From Takakia lepidozioides (lineage: Eukaryota; Streptophyta; Takakiopsida; Takakiales; Takakiaceae): DNA of 64,000 nucleotides. The stretch is taken from the NCBI GenBank assembly GCA_030704615.1, contig CM060732.1, positions 22,630,001 to 22,694,000 of the forward strand, in the 5' to 3' direction. How positions within the stretch are numbered: position 1 is the first letter of the stretch; every line of letters starts with the position of its first letter. The notes under the pieces are model-generated. The model saw only the letters and a list, made by a program, of their open reading frames with translations. It had not been told where the DNA came from and did no database searches. Below, piece by piece: positions 44,152-57,558 of the stretch. Position numbers and translations under genes: made by a program.

Positions 44152-47100
44152 TCAAATCATTTCATGGAATCGGGCAAGTGCCTTTTTCTGAATAACAATG
44201 CGGTAACTATCACCAGGCTGTGTCTCAAACCGTGCATCCACCTTGCGTTGTTGGCTCTGGCTGCCCAATCCAGCTCTTTCCCCTGCCCCTTGTGCTTGCA
44301 CTGGCTCCACTATGCCGGTCCCTTCTTTCCCGAGCCCCTGCTTGCATAGAAATAGCCTGAGGGTCCATATAATACTTACCTCATCTCATCTATACACAAA
44401 TAGGCAATTTGGTATTTGCCAGAGAGGCTGGGCCAGAAAGGCTCCTTGTAGGCTACAAACCCATGACACTCAAGTACTCGTATTCCCTCTGCCTCCTACA
44501 CTGGATAGGAGTACTACCTGGAGTACTACCTGCTACGATCTGCATAATGAAGGCCATTACTGATACTAAACCTCCTAGAGCAGGTGGTCGTACTTTGACC
44601 CACCAGGGTGAGACTAGACCCAAATTGCCAAAAAGGTGACAAAAAGATGAACACCAAAATTAGCCTTTTACTACTGCACACTAGGAGTCAACAGTTCATG
44701 TATTGCTTGGTATGGACATCCTGCTGAGAAAGTAATAGGTTCATTCCAACACTGATGCTCTATCCCTTAGCTGCCAATGGATTTCAGAAATGTGGGTGTC
44801 CTTGAACTGCCAGTCACAATCCTGGTTTGGTGTAGGGGATTGAGAGAGAGGGAGATTTCTGCAGATGGAGTATGTATGATACTGCATCTGAAACCTACAA
44901 AAATTGCAGAGCTACCGAGTTTGATCACACAGAACCCATACATCAAAATCAGTTCTACAAAGTACATACCGAGCCTTCTTGCCAGCCCATGTTGCGAAGC
45001 ATGCGATTGCCGACATTGCGTTCATCCAAGGCTTTTTCGGCTGTGATCACCTCAAATGACTGTGATTCTGGGCCAGCCATAACTATACCAGTTGTGCCCA
45101 CCCCCCCACCACCACCAGCCGACTTGGACCCTCCTACACCTGGGGGAAAAGGCATATCTAATCCTCGACCTGTCCCAGCTCCTCGCCCTCCTACTCCGGG
45201 CGGGAATGGCATCTCCTTGCCTGTTCACATTGCATGCACACAGAATGCATCATGAGGCATCCCATTGCTGACATCCACCTGTACTAAAGGGCTTGTGCAG
45301 GGGTCTCTAACCTCCTAAATCTATAACATGTATGTGCAAACAACTATCAAAGGACTAATTGAACCAATCAAGAAATGTCAGAGTCCGAAACAAATTCTTA
45401 TTTTAAGATAAACACATGATCTCTAGTTTGAACAAGATACAGTTTTCCAACCATTCAGTACCTTTTTCTTTTCCATCCGTCTCTGGTGTAAGATCTCCAG
45501 GTAATGTGGACCCATACAAATTGCGCCGCTCTGCAGCTCTGTCTCTGTACCCACCTTGAGGAGTTTCAGTGAATCTCCGCTTGGTGCCTGCTGCAGACCC
45601 ATAAGAGCCCAACGCTGACGCATCTGTCTTAAACGGGTTTGAGACACCAACCGTATCTGACACTCCACCAATCCCAGAAGCAAGTCCTATCTCCACACCT
45701 CTCCCCGAACCTCTTCCAATGCCCCTCCCCACTGTCACTCCACTTCCAACAGTAGAGGCGGCAGTGGCAAGCCTAGTCACCCCCCTCCCTGTAACCAACC
45801 CTGGGACGGGCCTGGCTCTACCCATCCCTTCTGATGGGTGATAATTGCCACTAAATGGATTTCCCCCACCTCGACCCAATGATGGGGTTCCACGACCCAC
45901 TGATTTAATAGGACTACCAACCGCTTGAGAGACACCTTCTGTACGAAACCTGCCTGCAACTTGATTGGGCGCACTCCACGAGGCTGTGATCGAATTTCCT
46001 TCTGTCTGGGCATCAGAAGTGCTGATATGTGGTACAACTTCAAACGATGGAGCGGACACTACCTGGCCCTCATGCTGCCGTTGCTTCCATAGAGACATTA
46101 CATTGCTCATCTTTTTCTTAGTTACCCCCAGTGAAATGCCCTTTCCTGCAAGCCGAATCTCCTTTTCTCTCTCCTTCATCCTCTCTTTCTCCTTCTTTGC
46201 TGCCACTTTCGCAGCCTCTGCAGCTGCAGCTACTGCCTCCTCTAAAGTAGGCTTCTTCTCAGACTCTACATTTGGGTCTATTGTTGTAACTGGAGGAGCT
46301 GTAATAACTACTGCTTTTGCATTTGGATTTGCATTGGTCGGCGCACTACTTTCAACAGACCCTGTCACTGCATCAGCAGCCACACCATCCGTCCCACCCT
46401 TTGTGTCCACATACTGGGTATATTGCTGGCTTTCTTGGCTGTAGGTGTACCAAACCCCTGTATTGCCATCATAGTACAATCCTACAGAAGGCAAAATAGA
46501 TACATCCATGTAAGCATGTGTAAATCCAGACTTCTTTTTTAAAACAAAATCAATGAAAGAGTGCCCTTTGTATTCAGTCTCTTTTCCAGTTCCAGATCTC
46601 AGCCATAATGTTGTCCAGCATTTGGACCATCGCATATTTATCAACTTACACTTTAGTTTAAAATGTTTGAAGTCAAATTAAACTTTAGTCAGATTTTAGA
46701 TCCCAGCAGAACAAGCTTGCGAGAAAACAGAATATCAATGTGACATATTAGCTTTGTCTTAGCATATCAAAGTGAAAACCACTAGAGCTGCAGGGACACA
46801 AGCATCTGCATGGGTATGAAAAGAATGCACACAAGGGGCAGCACCATACCTGTAAATCAGAGGTACCTACTACTGAGCATATGAACCCAACGAATTTTTG
46901 ACAGGCCCCTTTTGAAGTAAAAGGTTGAGCTTTGACAGGTCCTACTTAGTTTGAAAAGCTTTCCAAATCTCACTATACTGCCTTTCCTCACTTATACATT
47001 CCTCTACGTCAACTGAGATAGCAACCAGGAGAGAATTGCAGACATTACCGCGGTGCCCATCATAGTAGAAACCGGAAGATGCATCATAGTAGTATCCAGA

Positions 47101-50100
47101 AGCTTCATCCCACACAAAGCCTGATTGTGGAGCGCCACTGGACTCTGCCAACTCTCCCTCTATGGCAGCTTCTGAATCTTTCTCAACGGGCCCTTTCCCT
47201 GACACACCCCTGCTGTTCGTCCCAGATGCACCCTTCTTGCCGACTAACGAGTCTTGCCCTGAGGCATCATCTGAAGGGTTGTACTCCTTTGGTGCCCAAC
47301 CCACCATGTCATACTGCAACCACATACCCCCAAAATACAGTTCACATCTCATCCACACAGTCTCTTCCCACCCCCAGCAACCCTGGGCATCAACAGTTTG
47401 TCAAACGAAGTCAAGAAGCCAGAGCCTCACCCGACAAGGAGTGAGTATAAATCCTATTCACTGCAGACTAAGGGTGTGAGTATGAACACATTGAACGAGA
47501 CCTGCTGAGCAAAAGTAGCAGCTTCAATAGCGGCAGTAGCAGCAAGGCTCCCTTGAGAAGGAGTAGCAGTGGATGGGCCAATGCTCTTGGCAAATGCCAC
47601 CCGTAACAGCTGTCCATTCTTCTCCAAAGCAGTCCCATTTGTAGACTCTAATGCTTTTGCAGCATCTTCTATCTGCAATGACACATTTCCCAACACAGGA
47701 TACGTCATGTAGCACAGAGAGACTGTGCAAGCCTATCATACTCAAGGTGTTCCACAGCCATGTAATATTGACTACATGGTATAGCCATGTGGCTGTTGAA
47801 CCGTTTTAGCCACCCCATGGAACACATTTGTCTGAGGTATAAATCTTTCAAAAGACATTACACACATTCTGGTGAAGATTAATGAGCCCAAGCAACGTGA
47901 AACGAGACCTCAAAAGTATTTCGGAAGCATCATCCAAGAGATTACAAGTACTGCCAAGTCTGTCATGGACTTACTGAATGAAAGTGTATGAAGGCAAACC
48001 CACGTGACACGCTTGTGAACTTATCTCGAACAAGCCGCAAATCCTGCTCATATCCCATTGCCACCCATCATGAAAGCAACCCTCAAGCCCAACACAAGGT
48101 TTTTGCAACTAATATATGCACATTAGACATGGAAGAAGTGGCTAAACATGTGAGAGACAGTAAGGGAAGGCAGTGCACTTATAAACCTCCAATTCAACCA
48201 TCAATCTTATACCCCTCAATTCTGGTCATAAGACAAAGAACATCCAAAAAGGATACCTTAATTGGTGCATATTTCGAGAACTCGTAGTGCAAGCTCTCTT
48301 CATTGACATGTTCATCTAAGCCGCGAACCACCAGCACATGGGTTGGCCCTGATCCACCAGATAGCCAATTAACACCCAGGACAAATCCTCAACAATCAAT
48401 AGCACAATAGGTTTCTTCCGACCAAAAAGATTCCATGAAGTTGATTTTGTTCGTCACTAGCTACTCCAACACACTGCTGAATTAATAATCAAGCCATTCA
48501 GCATATCAGAAGTGCATTGTGGCTAAAACTTTCAAAACCGCAATTGAACAACATAAAGTTTAAAAGGGATGCAAGCAGCTAATATAACAGCAACTAAGAG
48601 GTCACCTGCTTCAGAACCTCTCCTCCCTCCAGCACCTGACACTGCTGAGCTCATATCAGCAGCTGGTGACTCATCCGTGCGTGCTTCATTGCACTGCAAC
48701 AAAGTACCAGTCCCGTTTCAGCAACATAGCCAAGTGCAATTTCCCCCCTATCACTGAATCACTCCACATCACTTCCTCTCACTGCACAGACCATAATTAG
48801 TTGTTGAAAAGCTCAAGGAGTTTGCAACTAGGGCCACCAAAAACCATCATGTCAGGAATGGACTGAAACAGGGTCAGCAACCAGAAAAACACTCCTAGTG
48901 AAGTATAACCACCTGTAACGGAAGAACAAGTGACAAGCTACTGAAAAGAATATGCCTTGAGACGCTAATAATGCATCTGTGAGGGCAACAGTATTCTGCT
49001 ATTTCACTTGTGTTTAACTTGTAACCAGACAATAGCAATGCACCTGAAAACACAGTGTACGACGGGCAAAATTGTTGCATCCACAGACAGTGCACATCCA
49101 ATCCGCTGCTGCAACATTAGTTCCCTTTGATAAGGATCCCCGAGCAGAGCCCCCCTGGCCCCCTACTGGTAGACCACCAGGTCCACCCGTCGGCTTGCTG
49201 CTGTTATCAATCCGTTTCACAGAATGCATAAGGCTGTGCTTTACAGGTGAATGAATATATTACATCCAATCAAACCCTATAGTAACATCCCAGTCCACTT
49301 CTCTGGAAAGTCTAGAGAGATCCTTGGGTTAGGGTACAATCTCTGGAATCCACATGTTTAGACAGTCCTAACTTGAACTCACCATTAATTCACTTCACTC
49401 ATCCTAGAACCTTCTCTGACAAAAGTATGATGCACGCAGCACAGAACATCCAGTCCTGGCTTTATAAAGAATATACCAATGTAAAAGCATGCAGCCAACA
49501 TCCCTGCTGTGACGAAAAGACAGGAACTACCAATCCTAACAGGACCCAAAGAACAAAGATGTTTTGGATCTGATAATTCAATTCAAGCACACAAACACCA
49601 CATAATAAGTACATGTATATCGCAACCAGAGCCGTTGGGGGTCACAAAGCAGCAAGACTGCCAGGTCAGTCATGAGGTCCATAGTAGTTGAGATGATGTA
49701 TCATGACTTAACAAATTCGAAGTCATTTCAACATGTACCTGACCCACAAGTACATAACAAGCCTACACAAACACAGGGAAAAAGGCAGAAGGAGCAAACC
49801 TGTACTCAAACAATAGTCGGCGACGATCCACAACCAGGCCATCATGGCCTATGCCCTCCATCATCTTCTGGGCTGCTTCCTGCCACCTCAACATGCACTC
49901 TTCATGTTGTCTACCCACATGGAAGGCAAGTGCAACTTCAATCTACCCACGCGATACTTTTACAATAACCTCGAAATGAAGGGGTCACAAGTGTACCAAT
50001 ATACAGATGCCATTAAACACTGGACATTGAGAAGGACTTCGTGCTGCACACTCTTCGTCATATATATCACCCCAGAATCAGACCGGTATTGAGCAATCAA

Positions 50101-52170
50101 GAAAGCATCAATTTTGAAGCAGACAAAGCCAGAAAGCTTACCACAGATGGAAAATCTACAAATGCAAAGCCACGTGAAACACCGGAATTTCGTTCTTTAA
50201 TCACGCGGACATGCCTTAGTGGACCCCACTGAGCCTGCATATAGTTTATCAATGACCATCAGGCCCATACATCAGGCCTAGCATCATGTTCCTGATGGCA
50301 TTCCTCATTGAGGTAATATCCAAGACTTAATATTGGAGAGCACTCAAGCCTTGTAAGAACTGAACCTCTACCAATAGTTAGAATATGGGGTCACAATTAG
50401 TAGCATGAATCTGCTCTGTCAGAATAGCAAGCTACAATGGAACAATTTGACAGTTGAAAGGGTGTAGTTGCATGCATCTCCTATGCCACTAAACATGTCC
50501 ACTGTAGTACCCACAGTTGTTCTAATTACATCCCAACCCCACCAAAAGAAAATTATATTCAGACATACAGCAAGTAGCGTATTCATTTGTACATCATGTA
50601 TGCCATGCTACAGTGGAAGATGTTGGCACTTGAAAACACCCTAGTACACAGCACAACAGAGACCATTTCCTGACATCACCATGGGGTTATCAGCAAAAGT
50701 ACCAGTGCTTGGTAAAGATCATCCTCCACAATTTTCTGGGAGAGGCCCTTGACAACCAGTGTAGCCGATGGCGCCTGCATTCACATCCGAAATTTTAGCC
50801 CCATCTGTTATGCGAGAGCAAGAGAACTTCCGAAGAACCTCTCATGAGTGAAAAGAACACGCGATATTCAAGATGACACCAGAAAACAGCATAGGATGCC
50901 ACAAAGCCCTTCAGGGCCATTCCTAGCCACCTTCCTCCACAAGACCTCCCATAGAAAAAGGACCCTACAGCTTTGACATGGATATGGTAGAGCAGAAGTA
51001 AAATTTAAGACAAAACTCAGAAAATCAGAAGCTACTTCAGAACTCTAGTTGGCCAAAGTAGCACTTTCTATATCAAGACTTGGAAGCACAAAGTCACCCA
51101 CTAATCTGGACTGATTTGCTACTGGGAAAAGAATTGCCTCACACTACCCACGCCAACAGGGAGAAAGAGTGGGGTAGGGAATGGATGCACCCGTCTGCAC
51201 AGCAAACTGGTGTCCCTCATTAATTAATCTGCACATTTCCAGCCATGCCTTGAAATCTTCAAACAGCTGTCAAACCAAAGAACAGAGAGACCATCCATGA
51301 GAAACAAAGAAAAGGACCTCAAACCAAGAAGTATACCAAGGGAGTAATTGCATAGTGGCGACTGCCATCCCGCTCCCGTCGCTTATCGCCCCTTGAATCA
51401 TACCGAGGAGGGTCATCATAGCTGGATTCCCGCCCTCCAACCCCTCGGCTATGGCTGCGTGGAGACCTTGATCGTCGAGAAGCCCTTTCCCTTTCATCAT
51501 ACCCAAACGACCTTGAGCGCTCACGGGCCCGAAGATCTCGATCAGGACTCCAATTACCACGGTCGTGACTATGGCTGCGACTCCGACTACGACTGCGGTC
51601 CCAATCTCTCTCTTTCTGACGCCGAAAATCCCTGTCCCCTGCTCCCCTTCGAGCAACCCTCTCTCTGTCAGAATTGTCAGTCCGGTGCCTGGGAAGCTCG
51701 CCCTGCTCCAATTCCCAGCTGCCGTCACGGCTCCCCCGCAGTGAGGAACGGCTCCGCCGGTGGTCCCAGTCAACATCACCATTAAGGCTATCACGGTCAC
51801 GGCTGCCAGTGCGGGTTACAACTCTCTCCGGGCTCCCGGATGCCAGTGCGGGTTACAACTCTCTCAATCTCGACCAAGTCTGTCCAGGGAATGGTCCCGC
51901 CCAGCTCGGTCCAAAGGCTGCTCTCTGAAGCTCTCTCTAGTATAGCCCACTTTATCTGGACGCTGCCCCCCACGAAAAATTGCAAGCTCATCCTCCAGAG
52001 TTCGACGCTTGGAGGAGGGCCATACACCAAGCACTGTTGGGCCTAGCGCAAATCCATCCCTCTCAAGCCCTATGTCTCTTTGGTAGCCCCCCCGGGGGTA
52101 GAGTGGTCCACCTTCTCGAGGGGGAAAGCTTCCCTCATTATACCCTCTGCCTCCAAAAGCTCCTCCACCC
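44152..52170 (-). CDS. SUA: SUA/RBM5-like splicing factor (RRM, RanBP2 zinc finger, RRM, OCRE, G-patch)
   Basis: Thirteen exons inferred on the minus strand: 52170-51337, 50774-50703, 50234-50142, 49879-49800, 49200-49044, 48693-48606, 48348-48257, 48043-47975, 47672-47502, 47313-47049, 46481-45462, 45220-44970, 44337-44152 (TGA at 44152-44154). From exon 2 onward the phases join cleanly. Domain order: Arg/Ser/Gly-rich N-terminus; RRM1 (APSATLVVKGLSQ, RGFAFVDFPS); a RanBP2-type finger (DWMCTVCGCNNFARRTLC, then C in the next exon); RRM2 (THVLVVRGLDEH, RGFAFIHFHS); OCRE (FVWDEASGYYYD, LYYDGNTGVWYTY); basic linker; G-patch (VGNRMLRNMGWQEG, then GLGKEGTGIVEPVQ); C-terminal IQKKALARFHEMI. This is the architecture of RBM5/RBM10 and Arabidopsis SUPPRESSOR OF ABI3-5, a nuclear alternative-splicing regulator. 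The start exon was not found, and exon 1 has a frame break near 51865. Confidence 0.93.
51804..51865. repeat. 25-bp direct repeat inside the first SUA exon
   Basis: TGCCAGTGCGGGTTACAACT(CTCTC) occurs at 51804-51828 and again at 51841-51865, offset 37 bp. An offset of 37 is not a multiple of three, and the exon frame breaks here (a TGA in the upstream frame). Confidence 0.9.
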
Positions 52171-55100
52171 CTGTTTCAGAAAAAGGAGCAGATCACAACC
52201 ACATCTTTATTTCCTAACTGTGTGAAGCTGGACCTCTGGTGAGATTTGCAGCATGGTACCTGCGTCATGTGTCTCTCTGTGACTAAGTACATAATCAATA
52301 TCCAGAGTCGTATAACTGAGATTCTGCTCTACAGCAATGCTCCACTACTTTCCCTCAAGACCTGTTAATGCAAACCGATGCAAGAGAATGATATGCAACA
52401 AGACATCAATGAGCTTGTAAATGCATCCTTGAAAGCTCGCAATAGATAGCCCACTGGCTAGGACCCCTGTGGCCACGCTAAGGTGGTCCTGGGATCACAC
52501 CTGCATAGACCTACATTAGGGGTTACCTTATGCAGTCAACCAAGCTGCAAGGGGGTCACCAGGTAAACCGATCACCTACCACCTGGATACTTCGACGGCC
52601 GGCCTTTCGGGTTGATAAGACCTGCGGGGAGACCGTTCCTGCTGGTAGATTGATGCGTGAGCAACTGGGAATGAGGTCTAACCCAATAAGAACCTAAGCA
52701 TGTTTAAGGTACCTGTTGTCCTAAAAACGGTCGTTGTGCTGAATGAGGGGCTCCACAACTAGGCAGAGATGCCCTATAGCTCAACCACCAAGTCAACCTT
52801 CTCCTTATCGGGTGAATCTATAGAAAACAAGGCAAGCAGGAGCTAGAAAACTGACAAAATCTGAAAAAGACCATACCCTTGTAGCCAGCTGCAATTTTCA
52901 CAGACTTAGACCATAACCCCTCCTAGTCCACTACACAACTATAGATTGATCATAACAAGCCACATCTCAGACTCAACCACAGGAATTGCAAGAATGTGAT
53001 ATTCGTACTCCACATGGAGATGCTGGCACCTCAACATGGCATAAAGATGCCCCAACTAAACCCCAGTTGTTCGACCCATTCCCGTAAAACCATCTACAAG
53101 TACTATTTCATGAGTTGAGAAAGTGCCGACCTTTGCCAATGCAGGTACCTGGAGAGCCCTGTGATTTTTGTGGAAATGTTAATGACTACAGTCCTCACCT
53201 AACTCAGTATGGACCAATGAAGGACAAGATACGGGACAAACATGAAATGTGAAAGACAAGGGGAAGGTAGGGGAGACCTGAGGTCGGAGTCGTGGAGGGG
53301 ATCGTAGCTCTCCAAAGCCTGTGCATCCAAAAGAATAAGTGGAAGTCAGCACCCAACACAGAAACAAGGGAGAGACGAACCGCCTCTGCTTTTCTTTCTG
53401 CGAAAGCCATAGCCATGATCACATCCATATCTGGGCGGTTTCGCGCGTGCGTGCTTGCTTTGCTGTTCAAGGATGGATGGGATATCGAACACATAGAGAG
53501 ATCATTATTGCTTGGCAGAAACCATGTCATGTAATTGGGGGCATTTCCACCCCCCGCACAGGAGGAAGATCTAGGGAGAATAAACCACATCAACTGTTTC
53601 TTTTGGTGGATAATATTTTTATGTGTGGCGTACGCTGCTGTTTTCCCAGCCTGCTTGCTGCAGCACAAACCTCCCGCCCTCCATTGCGCCGCCCCTCTCT
53701 TTGCATAGCCCCCCCAGCTTCCTCTTCTTCGCAGTCCTGGGCCTGCAGCTCCGCTTCTGAGAAAGCAATCCTAGTTACCACTCTGCTTGCTGTCCTTTCA
53801 AATCTTGTCCTGTGATTGAATGCACACACACATGGTCCTGTTATACCACTGCTATACACCACCCACTAGCCTTCTCCCATGGCTCGCCTTCCTGATAACC
53901 CCATCCTGCCGCTTTCTTTCTGCCAAATTCACTTCCCTCCCCTCTCTTTCTTTCATTTTGTTCCATTTGTTCTTTCCCAGTATCTAAGAATGCACCTGTT
54001 AGATAAATCGACGGCAGTCTCCCAGTTCACAACCTCACACAACTGCCTTGGGGTGAAAACCACATGGTAGGCTTTGTGGGCTGTCCATCCCGGCTTAATT
54101 GTTCAATTTTGACAATTATTGAGTCTTCTCATGCCAGAATCTTTTGGCCAGAAACCAACAGGGGGTGGAAATCCCCCTAGCCAACAATTGACAGGGTAGA
54201 AGTACACTCAGCAGACAACATACAGATCTAGACGTAAGGCATGCATGACACATTAGAATGTGGCTGATAGCAATGCGGTGACAATCTACATCGCAGTTTA
54301 GATGAGACCCCTCCATTGCAACTGTAAGTCTGCACTAGATGCCATCAAAACTATAATTGCACTGCCTGGCTGGCAACACTGCACCTCATGTGTGTATACC
54401 AACAAAACTGGACAACGGAGACATGAGATTCTATGATCGTTCCATGAAGATCGTACAAATAAAACCTGAAGATTCAAGTGCAAAAGTTTCAGTCCTTCCT
54501 ATTTACACAACCAATGAGGTCAATCTTCTGTTTGAGTCCATGAAGACCTTTGTGGTCATCCGTACAACAGCACATGTTACCAGTCTGACGTGCGGAAGAC
54601 CAATGCGGCGAGAAACCTCTCAAAAAGTTTAATTACTTCTGAGCCAACGCAATCATACAAGTGGCATAATGATATGATCTGATAAACTCGAATCTGATAT
54701 GCGACCGTCCACAGATGTCCGTTCAGCTCTATCCATTACTAAGATCCCCCATTTACTCTTTCTACTCCTTCCTCAAACCCTTCGTCTCATGAAAATGATC
54801 ACCAACCCTCCTCTAATTGTACACGTGAATCCTCGAATTATGGACGGATCCTACGAAACAAACCTCCATCGAGACCTCGGTTTGACCAACAAACCTTCTC
54901 AGATTCCAGGAAACCAAACCTCCATCCAGACCTCGGTTATAACCAACAATCCTTCTCACCACCGCAAAGCTGAAACCGTCCGCGGCCTACAAATCTCACA
55001 AAGCCTCTCCGCATCACACATCAGAAACCAAGACCATGATCACGAACAAGAGAGACAAGGCTTACAAGGGCAGAGTGGGGTGTCTAGCGAACTCTCGACC

Positions 55101-55953
55101 GTCGCCCGCTCGGCTTCCTCCACTCCAGCCACTGTTGCTCACCCCCGAGAAATAGAAGCAATACTTCTCGTGTCAAGGGATCAATTGTGCGCAGCTAGGG
55201 TTTGAGATTGTGCGAGAGAGAGAGAGCGGGGAAGGACGGCTGCACACGCAACATGCTGCACTGTAACTGTCGTGGCTTTTGTGAATTTGCTGCCTATCGC
55301 CATAGCTCCGCCTCCTACCCCCCGCCGGTTAGGTTAGGTTAACATTCAACCCTGATCAACTTCAGCCTGTATATATTTATATACTCTACATTACGCCTCA
55401 CAAATCTTGTTATATAATATACACTAGGGTAGCATGTGCCGTTGGCCCAAGTGTCTAGTGTCATCGAAGCCCAAGTGCAATCCCCTATGTATCCCACTGC
55501 ATTTCCATTGTCGAGGCCCAAGTTCGGCCTCCCATGTCAAAAGTCAAGTGGAAATCCCAAAGCCCACTTTGCTATTTTTGCAATTCCCTATCAAGGCTTC
55601 ATTTATTGATATATCCAATTTACTATTTTTTGTGAATTTCCAGCGACCAAAAGTACTTGAAATTCCAAATCTGCCACATGAAGGGCAATCATTGCTCCAG
55701 GAAAGCCCACTTTGCTATTTTTCCCGAATTTTTAACCGTTCAAAAGTACTTGGAATTCGACATCTCCCACACCGCTTGTTGAAAAATTATGAGACTAAGC
55801 CGGTGCACCCCTCGTCATCGAGGGCTTTCCAACGGCACCAAGCACCGGGGCTGGGGCCCCGCTATTTGGGAGATCTCAACGACGCTACAAACAAACAAAC
55901 AAACAAAACAAAACAAAACAAAACAAACGTCTCGATTCATATATTGACTAGGG
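52171..55953. other. Upstream of SUA: no supported coding exon
   Basis: The SUA first exon and promoter should lie here on the minus strand. A candidate minus-strand exon around 52577-52660 ends with donor-like GTGGTAGGTG but cannot be verified. An open frame at 54699-55205 contains a ~50-bp tandem duplication (about 54855-54955) and has no recognised domain. An A/C-rich AAAACAAAAC repeat lies at about 55888-55925. Confidence 0.4.
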
Positions 55954-56381
55954 TATAGGGCCAACCTCCGAAAGGGAGCAGTAGCCCTAAGGCGAAGTGG
56001 CTCTTAGTTACACCGGCTACGGCCGGAGTCTTCTCTCTCTTTATTGACTAGGGTAGCCTGTGTTGTTGGCCCAAGTGTCCAGTGTCATTTAAGTCCAAGT
56101 GCAATCCCCTTATATTCATCCAAGTGCGTCCCCTATGTCGAGGCTCAAATGCAACCTCTAAGATAGCCTAGTGTGCGATTGGGCCAAGTGTCCAGTGTCA
56201 TCTAAGCCCAAGTGCAAGATCTCATATGTATTAAGTGCGTCTCATATGTTGAGGACCAAGTGCGACCTCTAGGGTAACCTGTGTCGTTGGCCCATGTGTG
56301 AAGAATTGAAATCGAAGACCAAGTGCATTTTCCTATGTATCCCAGTGCGTCTCCTATGTCAAGGCCCATCTAAGCCCAAGC

Positions 56382-56437
<56 letters not shown>

Positions 56438-56510
56438 CCGGCTGTAGCCGGCGTAACTAAGAATCACTTCGCCTTACGGCTACTGCCCCCTTTCGGGGAT
56501 GGGCCCTATA
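55954..56510. mobile_element. Possible inverted-repeat (MITE-like) element with internal tandem repeats
   Basis: Ends TATAGGGCC and GGCCCTATA are inverted. The terminal ~80 bp on each side are imperfect reverse complements: left CCGAAAGGGAGCAGTAGCCC and CCGGCTACGGCCGGAG, right the mirror with CCGGCTGTAGCCGG. The inside holds about three decayed ~115-bp units (GGCCCAAGTGTCCAGTGTCA) and a pure GA run at about 56384-56434. A related unit also lies outside at about 55420-55560, so the exact element boundary is uncertain. Confidence 0.55.
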
Positions 56511-56974
56511 ATATGAAAGATGTCATGTGGGACACTAGGTAACCAAAGAGAGAGAGAGGGGAGGGCTGCTATGAACCTCCTGAGTTCCCAGGGGGACCCT
56601 GGGGGATCCAGGGTGCACTAGAAGGGTTAGCTTCGAGTTGGCGTTTGTTGGTGATGATGGCTGTAAGGGAACAGAGTGCTATAAGATGGATTGCTTTGAA
56701 ACATTGATGGATTGGGAGAATGGGTATTTTGAAGTTGTCATGTAAATCATTGATACTGACGTTGTGTATGTCGCCTCAAGTTCCGGCAGTGATGACTGTA
56801 AGTGGGCCAGTTTTCCATCCCTGCCGACGAATTGCAAGAATGAGTGGGACGTATTTTTGTCACTTTTTCCAGGATTGAATCATTGGGGTATCGATCATAG
56901 CAGAATGTAAACTCGATAAAGTGGATGATGAGTTGTGGGGATGGTGAGGTAGGTGACGAGGCGTTAACGGGTAG
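56511..56974. other. Spacer without recognised gene
   Basis: Only a short antisense open frame (56747-56986) that runs into the next LTR; nothing recognisable. Confidence 0.4.
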
Positions 56975-57520
56975 TGTCACGGACATAGCCCATAGGAATT
57001 TACCAAGAGTAAATACCAGAAGTTATCAAGTTACCTTGTTACTGAAGTTATCATGATTTATCATAAGTTATCATTAGTATCAAGTTACCGAGAGTAACTT
57101 GGGAAACTGCTCAGGAAGCTTCTTTTCGAAGAAGTTTCTCCATCAAGATACCTCATTTGTTTAAGGAAACTTCTTCATCAAGAAACATCCATTGGGGAAA
57201 CTTCTTAGGGAAATTCCTAGTAGCCAGTATATATAGGAGGCGAGACTGGACACTCTTCAGTCTCGCCAACACAAGTTCAAGCTATTCTTGTTTCCAGTCC
57301 CAGTACTCCAGTCCAGCTTCCAGTAGTCTCGTCCAGTTTCCAGCATTCCAGTATTCAAGTTGAGTTTCAGTATATTGTACTTTTGTCCATTGTTATAAAG
57401 ATCATCTTAGTTCATGTTTACCTATCATGCATTCGACCACGCCGACCTTGACTTCTTGTCTAGTCTCGTACCTCTAGTCTGATCTCTTGTTTGTGTTCAG
57501 TCATGTTCTCGTCCTTGACA
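56975..57520 (+). repeat. 5' LTR of the decayed Ty3 element
   Basis: 546 bp with perfect TGTCA/TGACA ends and a TATA box (TATATATAG at 57228-57236) about 290 bp before its end. The sequence after it (GTTTAGTGAGACTAAAG) does not resemble a usual tRNA primer site. Confidence 0.7.
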
Positions 57521-57558
57521 GTTTAGTGAGACTAAAGTTTGTTCTTTAGTTAGTTAAG

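Noticed and set aside
54699-55205. 168-codon plus-strand ORF
   Set aside because: Low-complexity composition, an internal tandem duplication and no domain; more likely non-coding upstream sequence of the SUA gene.
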